Shown: positions 26,715 through 35,617 of the stretch, piece after piece | Numbering within the stretch: the stretch's first letter is position 1 | Layout: each line of letters opens with the position of its first letter | Notes under the pieces: model-generated | Database searches by the model: none | The model's input: only the letters and a program-made list of their open reading frames with translations | Told to the model about the DNA's origin: nothing | Translations under genes and position numbers: made by a program | Assembly: GCA_012729555.1 (NCBI GenBank) | Contig: JAAYCX010000021.1 | Coordinates: 1-59,244 of the forward strand | Direction: 5' to 3' | Source of the DNA: Acidobacteriota bacterium | GTDB lineage: Bacteria > Acidobacteriota > UBA6911 | Length of the DNA: 59,244 nt

Positions 26715-29441
26715 CTATGGCTGTTTGATTTTGCCGTGGGTGTCCCGGATTTCGAGCGGGCCGAGGCCCAGCTTTTCAAGCCCCGGCTGGATCTGTTCCC
26801 GGTCCCCCACTGCGACGACCACCGCTTCCTGCGGCCGGATATGATTTCGAGCCGCTCGCTGCGCCTCGGCTGCCGTAACCCCGTCGATCTTCTCCGGGAG
26901 GAAATGATAGTAGTCGGGCGGGAGGTCGTGGACGAACAGCTGCCCGATGCTCGACGCCGCCTCCGGGGTTGTCTCGAACATGCCGGGGAGGGAACGCGCG
27001 ATCGAGTCTTTGGCGGTCGCGAGCTCGCTTGACGTCAGGTTCACCGCGCACAGCCGTTCGATCTCGCGGAAGATTTCCTTGACCGCGGGGGCGGTGGCTT
27101 CGGTGTGGACCGAGGCGCCGACGAGGAACGGACCCGGGCCGCGGCGGAAGGAGAAGACCGAGGAGGCCCCGTAGCTGTAGCCATGTTTTTCGCGCAGGTT
27201 ACGGTTGATCCGGCTGGTGAAGAGCCCCCCGAAGGCGGTGTTCGCGACATCCAGCGCGGCGTGGTCGGGGTGGGAGCGCGCCACCCCCACATGTCCTATG
27301 CGGAGGACGGTCTGGGGCGCCCCGGGCCGCTCGACGATCACCACCCGGCGCGCGGGGTGCGACGCGACTTCCGGCGGACGGCATTGGACCCCGGAGCCGG
27401 TCCAACCACCGAAATAGTTCGCGGCGATCGCCCGGAGCCCCGCTTCGTCGATGTCTCCGGCCACCACCAGCGCGGCGTTGGCGGCGAAATAGCCCTCCCG
27501 GTAAAACTCCCTGAGCAATTCCGGGGTGACCGCCCGGTTGGAGTCCTCGGTGCCCAGGTCGTTGTGCCCGTAGGGGTGCCGGGGCCCGTAGACGCAGTCC
27601 AGGAACACCTTCAGGGCCAGGACCGCGGGGTTGTCCCGCTGCTGCAGGATCCGGGTGATCCGGTCGTGGCGCACCCGCTCGATCTCCCCGGGGGCGAAAG
27701 TGGGGTGGAGCAGGACATCGGAGAGCAGCTCGAATGCGGCTTCGACGTTGCGGGACAGGGTCCGGATGGCCGCAAAGGAGAGATCGGTTCCGGACCCGGT
27801 GGAGAGGGAGGCCCCGATCCTGTCGGCGTCCGCGGCGATTTCGAGCGGCTGGCGCTTGAGCGTCCCCTCGTCCAGCATCCCCGCCGTGAACGAGGCCAGC
27901 CCGGGATGCTCCGCGGGGTTGCGGTCGCCCCCGCCAAGAACGATCACGTTGGCTGACACGATCGGCAGGCTGTGCCTTTCCGCCAGCATTACGGTCAGGC
28001 CGTTCGGCAGGCGGAATATTTCGGGGACCGGCAGGTTGAACGAGGGTGCGGGGCCCGCGGCTGGGGGGGTGCGCCTCCATTCCTGGTCCGGGATGACGGG
28101 CCCCGGTTCGGGAGACGGTTCCCCGGTGGAGGGTGATTTCGGGACGTCGTGAATGACCCTGGTCCCGTTGACGCCCCAGACGGTAACCCCCCGGTTGCGC
28201 TCCAGGCGGTCGGATGCGACCGCGCGCAGCGACTCCAGGGTGCATTTCCGGTACCGGCCCATGTCTTCGGCCAGGAAGCCGGGAGTTCCCGTGTAATGGT
28301 TGTAGAGATTCAGCCGGTCGGCGAGCCCACCCAGGTTTTCGAGCGAACGGATGACGCCCGATTCCATGATGTTGCGTGCCCTTTCCAGTTCCTCGTCCTC
28401 AGGTCCCTCTTTTTGGAAGAGCTCCAGTTCCCGGCGCAGCGCCGCCTCCAGCCGCTCCGGGTCCACCCCCGGCTTGGCCGTCGCCTCGATGGCGAAGACA
28501 GACCCCAGGGCCATCGACGCCTGCGCAGCGCTCACGTCCTGCGCCAGGCGCTGTTCATATACCAGTTTCCGGTAGAGGCGGCTCGACCGCCCTCCCCCCA
28601 GGATCCTGGCGACCAGGTCGCACTCGGCGTCCGCCTGGGTGAAAATGGGATCGGTGATCCAGGCAAGGTACACCCGGGGCAACTCGACCTGGTCCTCGAC
28701 GACCACCCGTCTTTCCTCCCGGATCTGCGGGGTGTCTACCGGGGCGCGGGACACCGGCTTTCCTGCCGGGATCGGCCCGAAATAGCGCTCCACCAGGGAG
28801 CGGGTGTTCGCCGGGTCGATGTCCCCCGCGATCACGAGGCTTGAGTTGTTGGGGGCGTAATAGCGCTGAAAGAACTTCCTCACGTCGGCGAGGCGGGCGG
28901 CCTCGATGTCGGCGTGCGACCCCATGATGGAGGCGTAGTACGGGTGGTTCTGGGGGAAGAGCTGGTGGAAGATCGCCTCCTGCACCAAACCGTAGGGGGA
29001 GTTTTCCACCACCTGCCTCCGCTCGTTGCGGACGACATCGCGCTGTGTCTCGAGTTTCCGGCTGTCGAGGACTTCGAGAAGGAACCCCATCCGGTCGCTT
29101 TCGAGCCAGAGTGCCATTTCCAGCTGGTTGGAGGGGAGCGTTTCGTAAAAGTTGGTCCGGTCGAAGTCGGTGGTGCCGTTGATGGTGCTGGCCCCGGCGG
29201 ATTCCAGGTGGAGGAAGTGGGCCTTCTCCCCGACATATCCGGAGCCCTCGAACATCATGTGCTCGAACAGGTGGGCGAACCCCCGCAGCCCCGGCCGCTC
29301 GTCGGCCGGTCCCACGTGGTACCAGATGTTGACCGCGGTCAGGGGGAGTCGGTGATCCTCAACGAGCATCACCTCCAGACCGTTAGCCAGCCTGTATTTG
29401 TCGCACTGAATTTCCGGAATCGGCGTGTTTTTCTGCTCCAT
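26715..29441 (-). CDS. M16 zinc metallopeptidase (pitrilysin/processing-peptidase type), two M16 halves
   Basis: 908 residues. The N-terminal half holds the inverted zinc motif His57-x2-Glu60-His61 in HLFEHMMFEG, plus the distal Glu segment VVRNERRQ. The second half (about 480-900) has the M16 fold but no HxxEH, as in other fused M16 proteins where it serves as a lid. It probably degrades oligopeptides; no signal peptide is evident. ATG 29441 with GGAAGGG is preferred to 29477, which lies inside a repeat unit (ATGTCCATGATT). Both ends border repeat clusters. Confidence 0.92.
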   Translation of the reverse strand: MEQKNTPIPEIQCDKYRLANGLEVMLVEDHRLPLTAVNIWYHVGPADERPGLRGFAHLFEHMMFEGSGYVGEKAHFLHLESAGASTINGTTDFDRTNFYETLPSNQLEMALWLESDRMGFLLEVLDSRKLETQRDVVRNERRQVVENSPYGLVQEAIFHQLFPQNHPYYASIMGSHADIEAARLADVRKFFQRYYAPNNSSLVIAGDIDPANTRSLVERYFGPIPAGKPVSRAPVDTPQIREERRVVVEDQVELPRVYLAWITDPIFTQADAECDLVARILGGGRSSRLYRKLVYEQRLAQDVSAAQASMALGSVFAIEATAKPGVDPERLEAALRRELELFQKEGPEDEELERARNIMESGVIRSLENLGGLADRLNLYNHYTGTPGFLAEDMGRYRKCTLESLRAVASDRLERNRGVTVWGVNGTRVIHDVPKSPSTGEPSPEPGPVIPDQEWRRTPPAAGPAPSFNLPVPEIFRLPNGLTVMLAERHSLPIVSANVIVLGGGDRNPAEHPGLASFTAGMLDEGTLKRQPLEIAADADRIGASLSTGSGTDLSFAAIRTLSRNVEAAFELLSDVLLHPTFAPGEIERVRHDRITRILQQRDNPAVLALKVFLDCVYGPRHPYGHNDLGTEDSNRAVTPELLREFYREGYFAANAALVVAGDIDEAGLRAIAANYFGGWTGSGVQCRPPEVASHPARRVVIVERPGAPQTVLRIGHVGVARSHPDHAALDVANTAFGGLFTSRINRNLREKHGYSYGASSVFSFRRGPGPFLVGASVHTEATAPAVKEIFREIERLCAVNLTSSELATAKDSIARSLPGMFETTPEAASSIGQLFVHDLPPDYYHFLPEKIDGVTAAEAQRAARNHIRPQEAVVVAVGDREQIQPGLEKLGLGPLEIRDTHGKIKQP

Positions 29442-29465
29442 ATCCCTTCCTTGTCTGCCCCATCC

Positions 29466-29738
29466 AATCATGGACACCCACCAACTGATTCAATCATGGA
29501 CATCCACCAACTGAAAGGCACGGGCATCCCGTCGCCCGGCCCTGCTGGTTCCCGCATAAAGACTACCATGCGAACAAATCATGGACATCCACCATTCACC
29601 CATTCTCCGGCCCGGATCCAATCCTGGAGATCCAATTGTGGACATCCACCATTTTGCTCGTTTGGTGGGTGTCCACAAATTCGGCTACCCAATCCGTGGG
29701 TGTCCATGATTTGTTTAATGAGTGGATGTCCACAATTG
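29466..29738. repeat. REP-like cluster 2 (about 7 units)
   Basis: Four forward cores (about 29472, 29498, 29583, 29640) followed by three reverse cores (29665, 29696, 29722). CATGG variants on the left match a CCATG variant on the right. It fills the divergent space between the M16 and HD genes. Confidence 0.87.
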
Positions 29739-29791
29739 GATCTCACAATTGGGTGGTTGCGCCGGGCTGCAGGATGCGTATACTCCCGGAT

Positions 29792-30370
29792 ATGGACACG
29801 CATATTCCGACACGGCGGGAGGCCTGGGGCCTTCTCTGCCGGTACAACGAAAGCGAAAGCCTCCGCCGGCACGCTCTGGCCGTGGAGGCGGTGATGCGGC
29901 ATATGGCGCGCAAACGGGGAGAGGACGAGGAGATGTGGGGCATCATCGGCCTGGTTCATGACCTGGATTACGAGCGCTACCCCGAGGAGCACTGCCGCAG
30001 GAGCGCCCGGATCCTGCGGGAGGCGGGGTGGCCGGAGGAATACGTGCGCGCCGTGGTAAGCCACGGCTGGGGCATCTGCTCCGAAGTCGAGCCCTTGAGC
30101 CCGCTCGAGAAGACGCTCTATGCCGTCGACGAACTCACGGGCCTGGTCGCCACCTCGGCCCTGGTCCGGCCGTCCAGAAGCATCCTCGACATGGAGGCGC
30201 CGAGCGTAAAGAAGAAGTGGAAGGACAAGCGCTTCGCGGCCGGGGTGAACCGCGGGGTGATCGAGAAGGGGGCGGAGCTCCTCGGCACCGATCTCACCGG
30301 TCTTATTACCGACGCCATCCTGGGGATGCGGTCCGTGGCGCGCGAGATCGGGCTCGAGGGGAACGCCTGA
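29792..30370 (+). CDS. HD-domain hydrolase-like protein
   Basis: 192 residues from ATG 29792 (ATG 29774 is an alternative). The metal-binding HD pattern is HALAVEAVM, then LVHDLDYE with the His-Asp pair, then VVSHGW. The family of ~190-residue bacterial HDIG proteins is widespread and mostly uncharacterised; phosphohydrolase activity is inferred from the fold. The opening PTRREAWGLLCRYNESESL matches the usual N-terminus and supports the internal start. It converges with the VKOR-DsbA gene 30 nt away. Confidence 0.82.
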   Translation: MDTHIPTRREAWGLLCRYNESESLRRHALAVEAVMRHMARKRGEDEEMWGIIGLVHDLDYERYPEEHCRRSARILREAGWPEEYVRAVVSHGWGICSEVEPLSPLEKTLYAVDELTGLVATSALVRPSRSILDMEAPSVKKKWKDKRFAAGVNRGVIEKGAELLGTDLTGLITDAILGMRSVAREIGLEGNA

Positions 30371-30398
30371 CCTTTCCAGTCGCCGTGCCAGCCGACGG

Positions 30399-31721
30399 CT
30401 ACGGTACCGGGGAGAACCCCTGCCTGCGCGCCTCCCGGTCGACGACCTTCAGAAAGTCATTGACCCGCTCGAGCGGCTTTCCGTTGACGTAGACCGAGGG
30501 GGTGGAGTCGACACCGAGGCGGTTGGCCTCGGCCACCTCCGCGTCGAGCGCCGCCCGGGCCCCGGGGTCCTCGAGGCAGCGCCGGAAGGCGCGGAGGTCG
30601 AGCCCCGCTTTGCGCCCGATCTTCACCACATCGTCCATCTGCGGGTCGTCGATCCCGGCTTCGAACGCCCGGTCTTGGTAGGCTGAAAACCTTTCCTGCC
30701 GGCGGGCACAGACAGCGCCCAGGGCGAGCCGGCAGGCGCCGGGATGGGTCGAGCGGGAGAGGACGGGGTTGCACTCGCGGTCGAGCGGGTAGTTCTTGAA
30801 GTACACCCTCACCTTCCCCTTCGATTCCGGAACGTAACGCAAAAGCGCCGTGGAGAGCTGACGGCAGTAGGGGCAGAGGAAATCGGAGTATTCCACCACG
30901 GTGACCGGCGCACCTTCATCCCCTTCGCCCGGGATGCCGGTAAGATCGATCTCCTCCGCTCGTGCCTCGTCGAATTCCCTCAGCGCCTTTTCCGACCAGT
31001 AGGCCTCCGTCCGGCGCGGGTCGTCGAGAATGCCCTCCAGGCGGCGCGCCCGCTTCTGCCAGTAGGAGGGATCGTCGGGGTCCCCGTCTTCCGAGTTCTG
31101 CCCATCGGCTGAGGAGCCGAGGAGCGAACCTTCACGCGCGTCGGCCCGGCTCTCCAGCATCCAGTTGAAGGAGCCGACGGCGAGGGCGACCGCCACCACG
31201 GCCAGCGCCCACCCGGCCAGGGCGAGTTTCCCCTCCGGCGGCGCGAACCGGGCGAATAGTCGCCTCGGGTTCCCGCGGAAGGGGAGAAGAACCAGGAGGG
31301 CGGCCAGGCCGAGGAGGTAGGTGGCGATGCAGAAGGCGCACCATGCGTGGAGGACGAACGCCTGCAGCATGAGGAGAAGGAGGTCGAACGCCAGCCCGAC
31401 AAGGAGGCAGGGGATGAGGATGGAGCCGATCAGGGCTTTCCGGAGCCCTGCCGGGGCGAAGAGGGCCAGGGGAGCGAGAAGCGCCAGGGAGGTGTAGAAG
31501 GCGAGCCCCAGCGCTGCGAGCGGGATCCCGGCGAAGGCGGACCAGGCGCTTTGCGCCACCTCCCCGCAGCTGCCCGATTCAGCGTCGCCGCAGCGCTCCG
31601 TGACCGTGGACACCGCCCAGGGCTCCCCATGGTGCTGTCCCAGGAGGATGCCGGAAATCACCCCCGCGCCCAGGCAGAGGGCCATGGCCAGAACGATTCG
31701 GGTGCGGCCCTTCGTTTCCAC
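30399..31721 (-). CDS. Vitamin K epoxide reductase (VKOR) fused to DsbA-like thioredoxin
   Basis: 440 residues. The N half is a four- to five-helix VKOR domain with the loop cysteines Cys44/Cys52 and the active CxxC (Cys128/Cys131 in HAWCAFC). The C half is a periplasmic DsbA/DsbG-like domain with CPYC (282-285) and cis-Pro in VDSTPSVYVNG. VKOR passes electrons from the thioredoxin partner to quinone, so one polypeptide does both DsbA and DsbB work. GTG 31721 follows AAAGGGGAAAAGC. The longer upstream frame is antisense to the ABC-F leader. Confidence 0.9.
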   Translation of the reverse strand: METKGRTRIVLAMALCLGAGVISGILLGQHHGEPWAVSTVTERCGDAESGSCGEVAQSAWSAFAGIPLAALGLAFYTSLALLAPLALFAPAGLRKALIGSILIPCLLVGLAFDLLLLMLQAFVLHAWCAFCIATYLLGLAALLVLLPFRGNPRRLFARFAPPEGKLALAGWALAVVAVALAVGSFNWMLESRADAREGSLLGSSADGQNSEDGDPDDPSYWQKRARRLEGILDDPRRTEAYWSEKALREFDEARAEEIDLTGIPGEGDEGAPVTVVEYSDFLCPYCRQLSTALLRYVPESKGKVRVYFKNYPLDRECNPVLSRSTHPGACRLALGAVCARRQERFSAYQDRAFEAGIDDPQMDDVVKIGRKAGLDLRAFRRCLEDPGARAALDAEVAEANRLGVDSTPSVYVNGKPLERVNDFLKVVDREARRQGFSPVP

Positions 31722-31923
31722 GCTTTTCCCCTTTCGACTGAATTTTTTACCGGGCCCAGGCGAAGCGTGCGGATCCCGCCGCGCAGGCACCCTGGAGGCA
31801 TCCGTGCCGCGTTTCCACACCTCGAGCCGCGCCCCCGGCACAATCCGGGTCAATGGAGGATTTTACGGAATATCGGGGAAGAAGAAAACAGCCGCGTTCG
31901 GGGCTTCATGGTACTGTTTGGGG

Positions 31924-33909
31924 ATGGCACTGGTCACGCTGGACAGAATATCGATTGCCTACGGCTCCCTGCCGCTGCTGGATAGTGCAGCGCTTCAGAT
32001 CGAGGAGGGGGAAAGGGTCTGCATCCTGGGACGGAACGGGACCGGGAAGTCGACGCTGCTCGCGATCCTGGGCGGCTCCCTGGAGCCCGATTCCGGGTCG
32101 GTCTACCGGCAGCCCTCCATGCGGACGGCCCTGCTGAACCAGGACGCGGCCCTCGGGGACGACCGTCCCGTTTTCGACGCCGTCGCTGATGGACTCGGGG
32201 ATCTCGGGCGCCTGGCGGCCGAGTACCATCACGCCGCCGTCCGGGTCTCGGAGAGCACGGACGCGGCGCTGCTTGACCGGCTGGGGCGGCTCCACCAGGA
32301 GCTGGAGGAAAGGGACGGGTGGCGGCTCGAGCAGCGGGTGGAGACGATCCTTTCCCGCCTGGAACTCCCCCCCGACGCGATCGTGGACACCCTCTCGGGA
32401 GGCTGGCGCCGCCGGGTGCTGCTTGCCAGGGCGCTGGTGGCCCAGCCGGAGCTCCTCCTGCTGGACGAACCGACCAACCACCTCGATATAGGCGCGATCG
32501 CCTGGCTCGAAAGCTTCCTGGTGGAATATGCGGGGACGGTGGTGACTGTCACCCACGATCGGGAATTCCTGCGGCGGCTGGCCAGCCGGATCGTGGAGCT
32601 CGACCGGGGGCGGCTCACTTCGTGGGAGTGCGGCTACGGCGAATTCCTGCGCCGGAAGGAGGAGTGGCTGGCCAACGAGGCGCTCGGGAGGGCAAAATTC
32701 GACCGACGGCTCGAGGAGGAGGAGACATGGCTCCGCCGCGGGGTCAAAGCCCGGCGGACCCGGAACGAGGGGAGAGTGCGCGCCCTGATGGCCATGCGGG
32801 CCGAGCGCGCCGCCCGCCGCGAGCGCACGGGAACCGCCCGGCTCGAACTTCAGGCGGCCGATCCCTCCGGCCGCCTCGTTTACGAAGCCGACCACGTCTC
32901 CAAATCCTTCCCCGGCAAAATCGTGGACATCCACTCTTTGCCCGAGGCGGGCCCAATCATGGACACCCACCAATCGTCGGGGCCAAAAGGTGGATGTCCA
33001 CAATTTGTGATTCGTGACTTTTCAATCCGGATCATGCGGGGAGACCGGATCGGCCTTCTCGGCCCGAACGGGGCGGGCAAGACCACGCTCCTGCGGCTGC
33101 TGCTGGGCGAACTGGCCCCCGACTCGGGCTCCATCCGGGTCGGCACCAATGTTCAGCCCGCCTACTACGACCAGCAGCGGGAGCAACTCGACCCTGAAAA
33201 GACCGTGCTGGAAACGGTGGGGGCGGGGAACGAAGTCGTAACCATCAACGGCCGGTCCCGCCACATCAACGGCTACCTGCGCGATTTCCTCTTCGCGCCC
33301 GAGCGCGCCCGCTCACCCGTGAAGGCGCTCTCGGGGGGGGAGCGCAACCGCCTCCTGCTGGCGAGGCTCTTTACGCGCCCGGCCAACGTGCTGGTGCTGG
33401 ACGAGCCGACCAACGATCTCGACCTGGAGACCCTGGAGCTGCTCGAGGCGCGGCTGGTCGATTTTCCCGGCACGATCCTTCTGGTCAGCCACGACCGCGC
33501 CTTCCTGGAAAATGTCGTCACCAGCATGCTGGTGTTCGAGCCGGGCGGCCGCGTCGAGGAGCACATCGGCGGGTACGCGGCATGGGCCGAACGGAAGGCC
33601 GCCGCAGAAGCGAAGGAAAAGCTCGCGCCGAAGCCCCGCGCCTCCGCCCCTCGCGGCGAGGAGGTGGAACGGAAGAGCGCGCGCCGGAAGCTCTCCTACA
33701 TGGAGCAGCGGGAGTATGACCTCCTCCCGGGACGGATCGAGGAGCTGGAGGCGGAACAGGAGGGGATCGACGCCCGGATCGCCGCCGCTGATTTCTACCT
33801 TGAGACCCCCGACGAAATCGCCCGGGTGCTCGAACGGAAGGAGATCCTGCATCAGGAACTGCTCGACGCCTACACCCTCTGGGACTCCCTGGATTCCCGC
33901 ACTCGATGA
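31924..33909 (+). CDS. ABC-F family ATPase (Uup-like), with in-frame repeat insertion
   Basis: 661 residues, soluble, two ABC domains in tandem, no membrane segments. Walker A motifs are GRNGTGKST and GPNGAGKTT; signatures are LSGGW and LSGGE; Walker B segments are LLLLDEPTN and VLVLDEPTN. The C-terminal coiled coil after residue 560 resembles Uup. ABC-F proteins act on the ribosome E site or, for Uup, in DNA transposition/ribosome work. Residues about 333-361, at the start of ABC domain 2, are encoded by REP-like units and have no counterpart in normal ABC-F sequences. ATG 31924 lacks a strong ribosome site. It is divergent from the VKOR gene. Confidence 0.92.
   Translation: MALVTLDRISIAYGSLPLLDSAALQIEEGERVCILGRNGTGKSTLLAILGGSLEPDSGSVYRQPSMRTALLNQDAALGDDRPVFDAVADGLGDLGRLAAEYHHAAVRVSESTDAALLDRLGRLHQELEERDGWRLEQRVETILSRLELPPDAIVDTLSGGWRRRVLLARALVAQPELLLLDEPTNHLDIGAIAWLESFLVEYAGTVVTVTHDREFLRRLASRIVELDRGRLTSWECGYGEFLRRKEEWLANEALGRAKFDRRLEEEETWLRRGVKARRTRNEGRVRALMAMRAERAARRERTGTARLELQAADPSGRLVYEADHVSKSFPGKIVDIHSLPEAGPIMDTHQSSGPKGGCPQFVIRDFSIRIMRGDRIGLLGPNGAGKTTLLRLLLGELAPDSGSIRVGTNVQPAYYDQQREQLDPEKTVLETVGAGNEVVTINGRSRHINGYLRDFLFAPERARSPVKALSGGERNRLLLARLFTRPANVLVLDEPTNDLDLETLELLEARLVDFPGTILLVSHDRAFLENVVTSMLVFEPGGRVEEHIGGYAAWAERKAAAEAKEKLAPKPRASAPRGEEVERKSARRKLSYMEQREYDLLPGRIEELEAEQEGIDARIAAADFYLETPDEIARVLERKEILHQELLDAYTLWDSLDSRTR
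32920..33003. repeat. REP-like cluster 3, inside ABC-F coding sequence (3 units)
   Basis: Forward cores at 32925 (GGACATCCAC) and 32961 (GGACACCCAC), reverse core at 32990. They read in frame as VDIH, MDTH and GGCP. The first unit has the CTCTTTGCCC tail shared with clusters 1, 10 and 11. Confidence 0.9.
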
Positions 33910-33941
33910 CGCGTGCGGCCATCCCCTGGTCCCCAAGGCTG

Positions 33942-34034
33942 AAAGGTGGATGTCCACTCCCTCCACAATAGGTGGGTGTCCATGATTTCTGATCCCGCGC
34001 CCCCCCTGCCGCCTCATTTGGTGGATGTCCACAA
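33942..34034. repeat. REP-like cluster 4 (3 reverse units)
   Basis: Reverse cores at 33946, 33972 and 34021, between the ABC-F stop and the next gene. No forward partner was seen. Confidence 0.8.
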
Positions 34035-34098
34035 TGGGCTTTTGGTTTACAATGAAGTCCGGAACCTGCCTGTAAACAGATCTCTCGAGGGTGCGTCT

Positions 34099-35439
34099 AT
34101 GAGCCGAAACCTTGTCATTGTCGGGGGGGGGGCCGGGGGAGCCTCAGTTGCCGCGGAGGCGCGCCGGCGGGATCCGTCGCTGGGGATAACCATGATCGAG
34201 AAGGGACCCCATGTGTCCACCGCCGCCTGCCCCATGCCCTACTACATCCAGGACCTCATCAAGGACGAAAGGAAGCTCATCGCCCGGACCCCGGAAAAGT
34301 TCCGCGAATCTGGAGTGGACGTGCGCCTGGAGATGCGTGTGGAGGAAGTGGACCGGAGGCAGGGGGTTGTCCGGCTCCAGGACGGGATCATGGTTCCCTA
34401 CGACATCCTGGTCCTGGCGACCGGCACGGTCCCCATCGTCCCGAAAGTCCCCGGGGTGGACCTCGAAGGGGTTTTCACGCTCAAAACCCTCCCCGACGCG
34501 GTGGCCCTCAAGACCTACATCCGGGAGAAGGAATGCCGGAAGGCGCTCGTGGTGGGCGCCGGCTTTATCGGTCTCGAAATGTGCGAGGCCCTGCGCGGGC
34601 ATGGCATCGAAACGGAGATGATCGATCTGGCCCCGCGCACCGCGGCCATGTGGGATCCGGAACTCTCCACCATGATCGAGGAGGAACTCGCGCGCCAGGG
34701 CGTGACATTCCGCCCCGACACCGGGCTCCAATCGATCGAGAAGGGGGCCGACTATGCGCTTCGGCTCCATTCGAACGGCGGCCCGCTGGAAGCCGACTTC
34801 ATCCTGATCGCCATAGGGGTGAAACCCGATTCCGCCCTCGCCGCGTCGGCCGGGCTGAGGCTCGGCCAATCGGGCGCCATCGGGGTCAATTTTTCCCAGC
34901 GGACCTCGGAGGAGGCGATTTACGCTGTCGGGGACTGCGCGGAGGTCTACCACCGCATCAGCCGCAAATGGACTCACATCCCGCTCGGCGATATCGCCAA
35001 CAAGCAGGGGCGCGTGGCCGGAATAAACATAGGCGGCGGCGAGATGGTGTTTCCCGGGGTGGTCGGTGCGCGCTGCTTCAAGGTCTTCGATCTTGAGGTG
35101 GCGGCGACAGGGCTCGATGAAGCTGAGGCGGCCGAAGCGGGATACCATCCCGAAAGCGTGCTCATCTGGGGAAACGCCATCGTGGCCGCCATGCCGGGGG
35201 AGAAGAAGCTGGGGCTGAAACTGGTGGCCGACCGGCCGACGGGAAAGCTCCTGGGGGCCCAGGCCGTCGGAGCACGAGGGGCCGTGGAGAGGGTGAACGC
35301 CCTTTCGGTCGCCCTGGCTGCGGGGATGACGCTGGCGGACATCGGGTACCAGGATTTCGCCTATTCGCCCCCCTTCAACACCGCCTGGGACCTGATCCAC
35401 ATCGCGGCGCAGAAACTGGCGAAATCGATCGGTGACTGA
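34099..35439 (+). CDS. CoA-disulfide reductase / NAD(P)H-dependent pyridine nucleotide-disulfide oxidoreductase
   Basis: 446 residues. The N-terminal FAD motif is IVGGGAGGASVAAE; a single active-site Cys lies in STAACPMPYY, the position used by CoA-disulfide reductases and NADH oxidases. The second Rossmann motif is VVGAGFIGLEMCEAL, the FAD-binding YAVGDCAE follows, and the C-terminal dimerisation domain ends FAYSPPF. It reduces CoA disulfides, persulfides or oxygen with NAD(P)H in the cytoplasm. ATG 34099 has weak upstream pairing (GAGGGTG). It is bounded by repeat clusters on both sides and so appears monocistronic. Confidence 0.9.
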   Translation: MSRNLVIVGGGAGGASVAAEARRRDPSLGITMIEKGPHVSTAACPMPYYIQDLIKDERKLIARTPEKFRESGVDVRLEMRVEEVDRRQGVVRLQDGIMVPYDILVLATGTVPIVPKVPGVDLEGVFTLKTLPDAVALKTYIREKECRKALVVGAGFIGLEMCEALRGHGIETEMIDLAPRTAAMWDPELSTMIEEELARQGVTFRPDTGLQSIEKGADYALRLHSNGGPLEADFILIAIGVKPDSALAASAGLRLGQSGAIGVNFSQRTSEEAIYAVGDCAEVYHRISRKWTHIPLGDIANKQGRVAGINIGGGEMVFPGVVGARCFKVFDLEVAATGLDEAEAAEAGYHPESVLIWGNAIVAAMPGEKKLGLKLVADRPTGKLLGAQAVGARGAVERVNALSVALAAGMTLADIGYQDFAYSPPFNTAWDLIHIAAQKLAKSIGD

Positions 35440-35460
35440 CCGCGACGACCCGACCGCGAA

Positions 35461-35613
35461 TCGCGGACATCCACCAATCGGCCTGGGCCGCCCCAATCGT
35501 GGACATCCACCAATTGTCGGCCCGCCGGAAAATGGCGGATGTCCACCCACGTTCCTTCCGCGTTCAATGCGTGGATGTCCAGGATTTCACCAAATAGTGG
35601 ATGTCCACGATTG
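35461..35613. repeat. REP-like cluster 5 (about 5 units)
   Basis: Forward cores 35465 and 35501; reverse cores 35535 (GCGGATGTCC variant), 35571 and 35597. The unit at 35494-35510 and the unit at 35597-35613 are perfect 17-bp reverse complements. Confidence 0.88.
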
Positions 35614-35617
35614 AGGT

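Noticed and set aside
29442-29477. Extended N-terminus of the M16 peptidase from ATG 29477
   Set aside because: That start lies in a repeat unit (ATGTCCATGATT), and the internal ATG 29441 has a better ribosome site and matches the family start.
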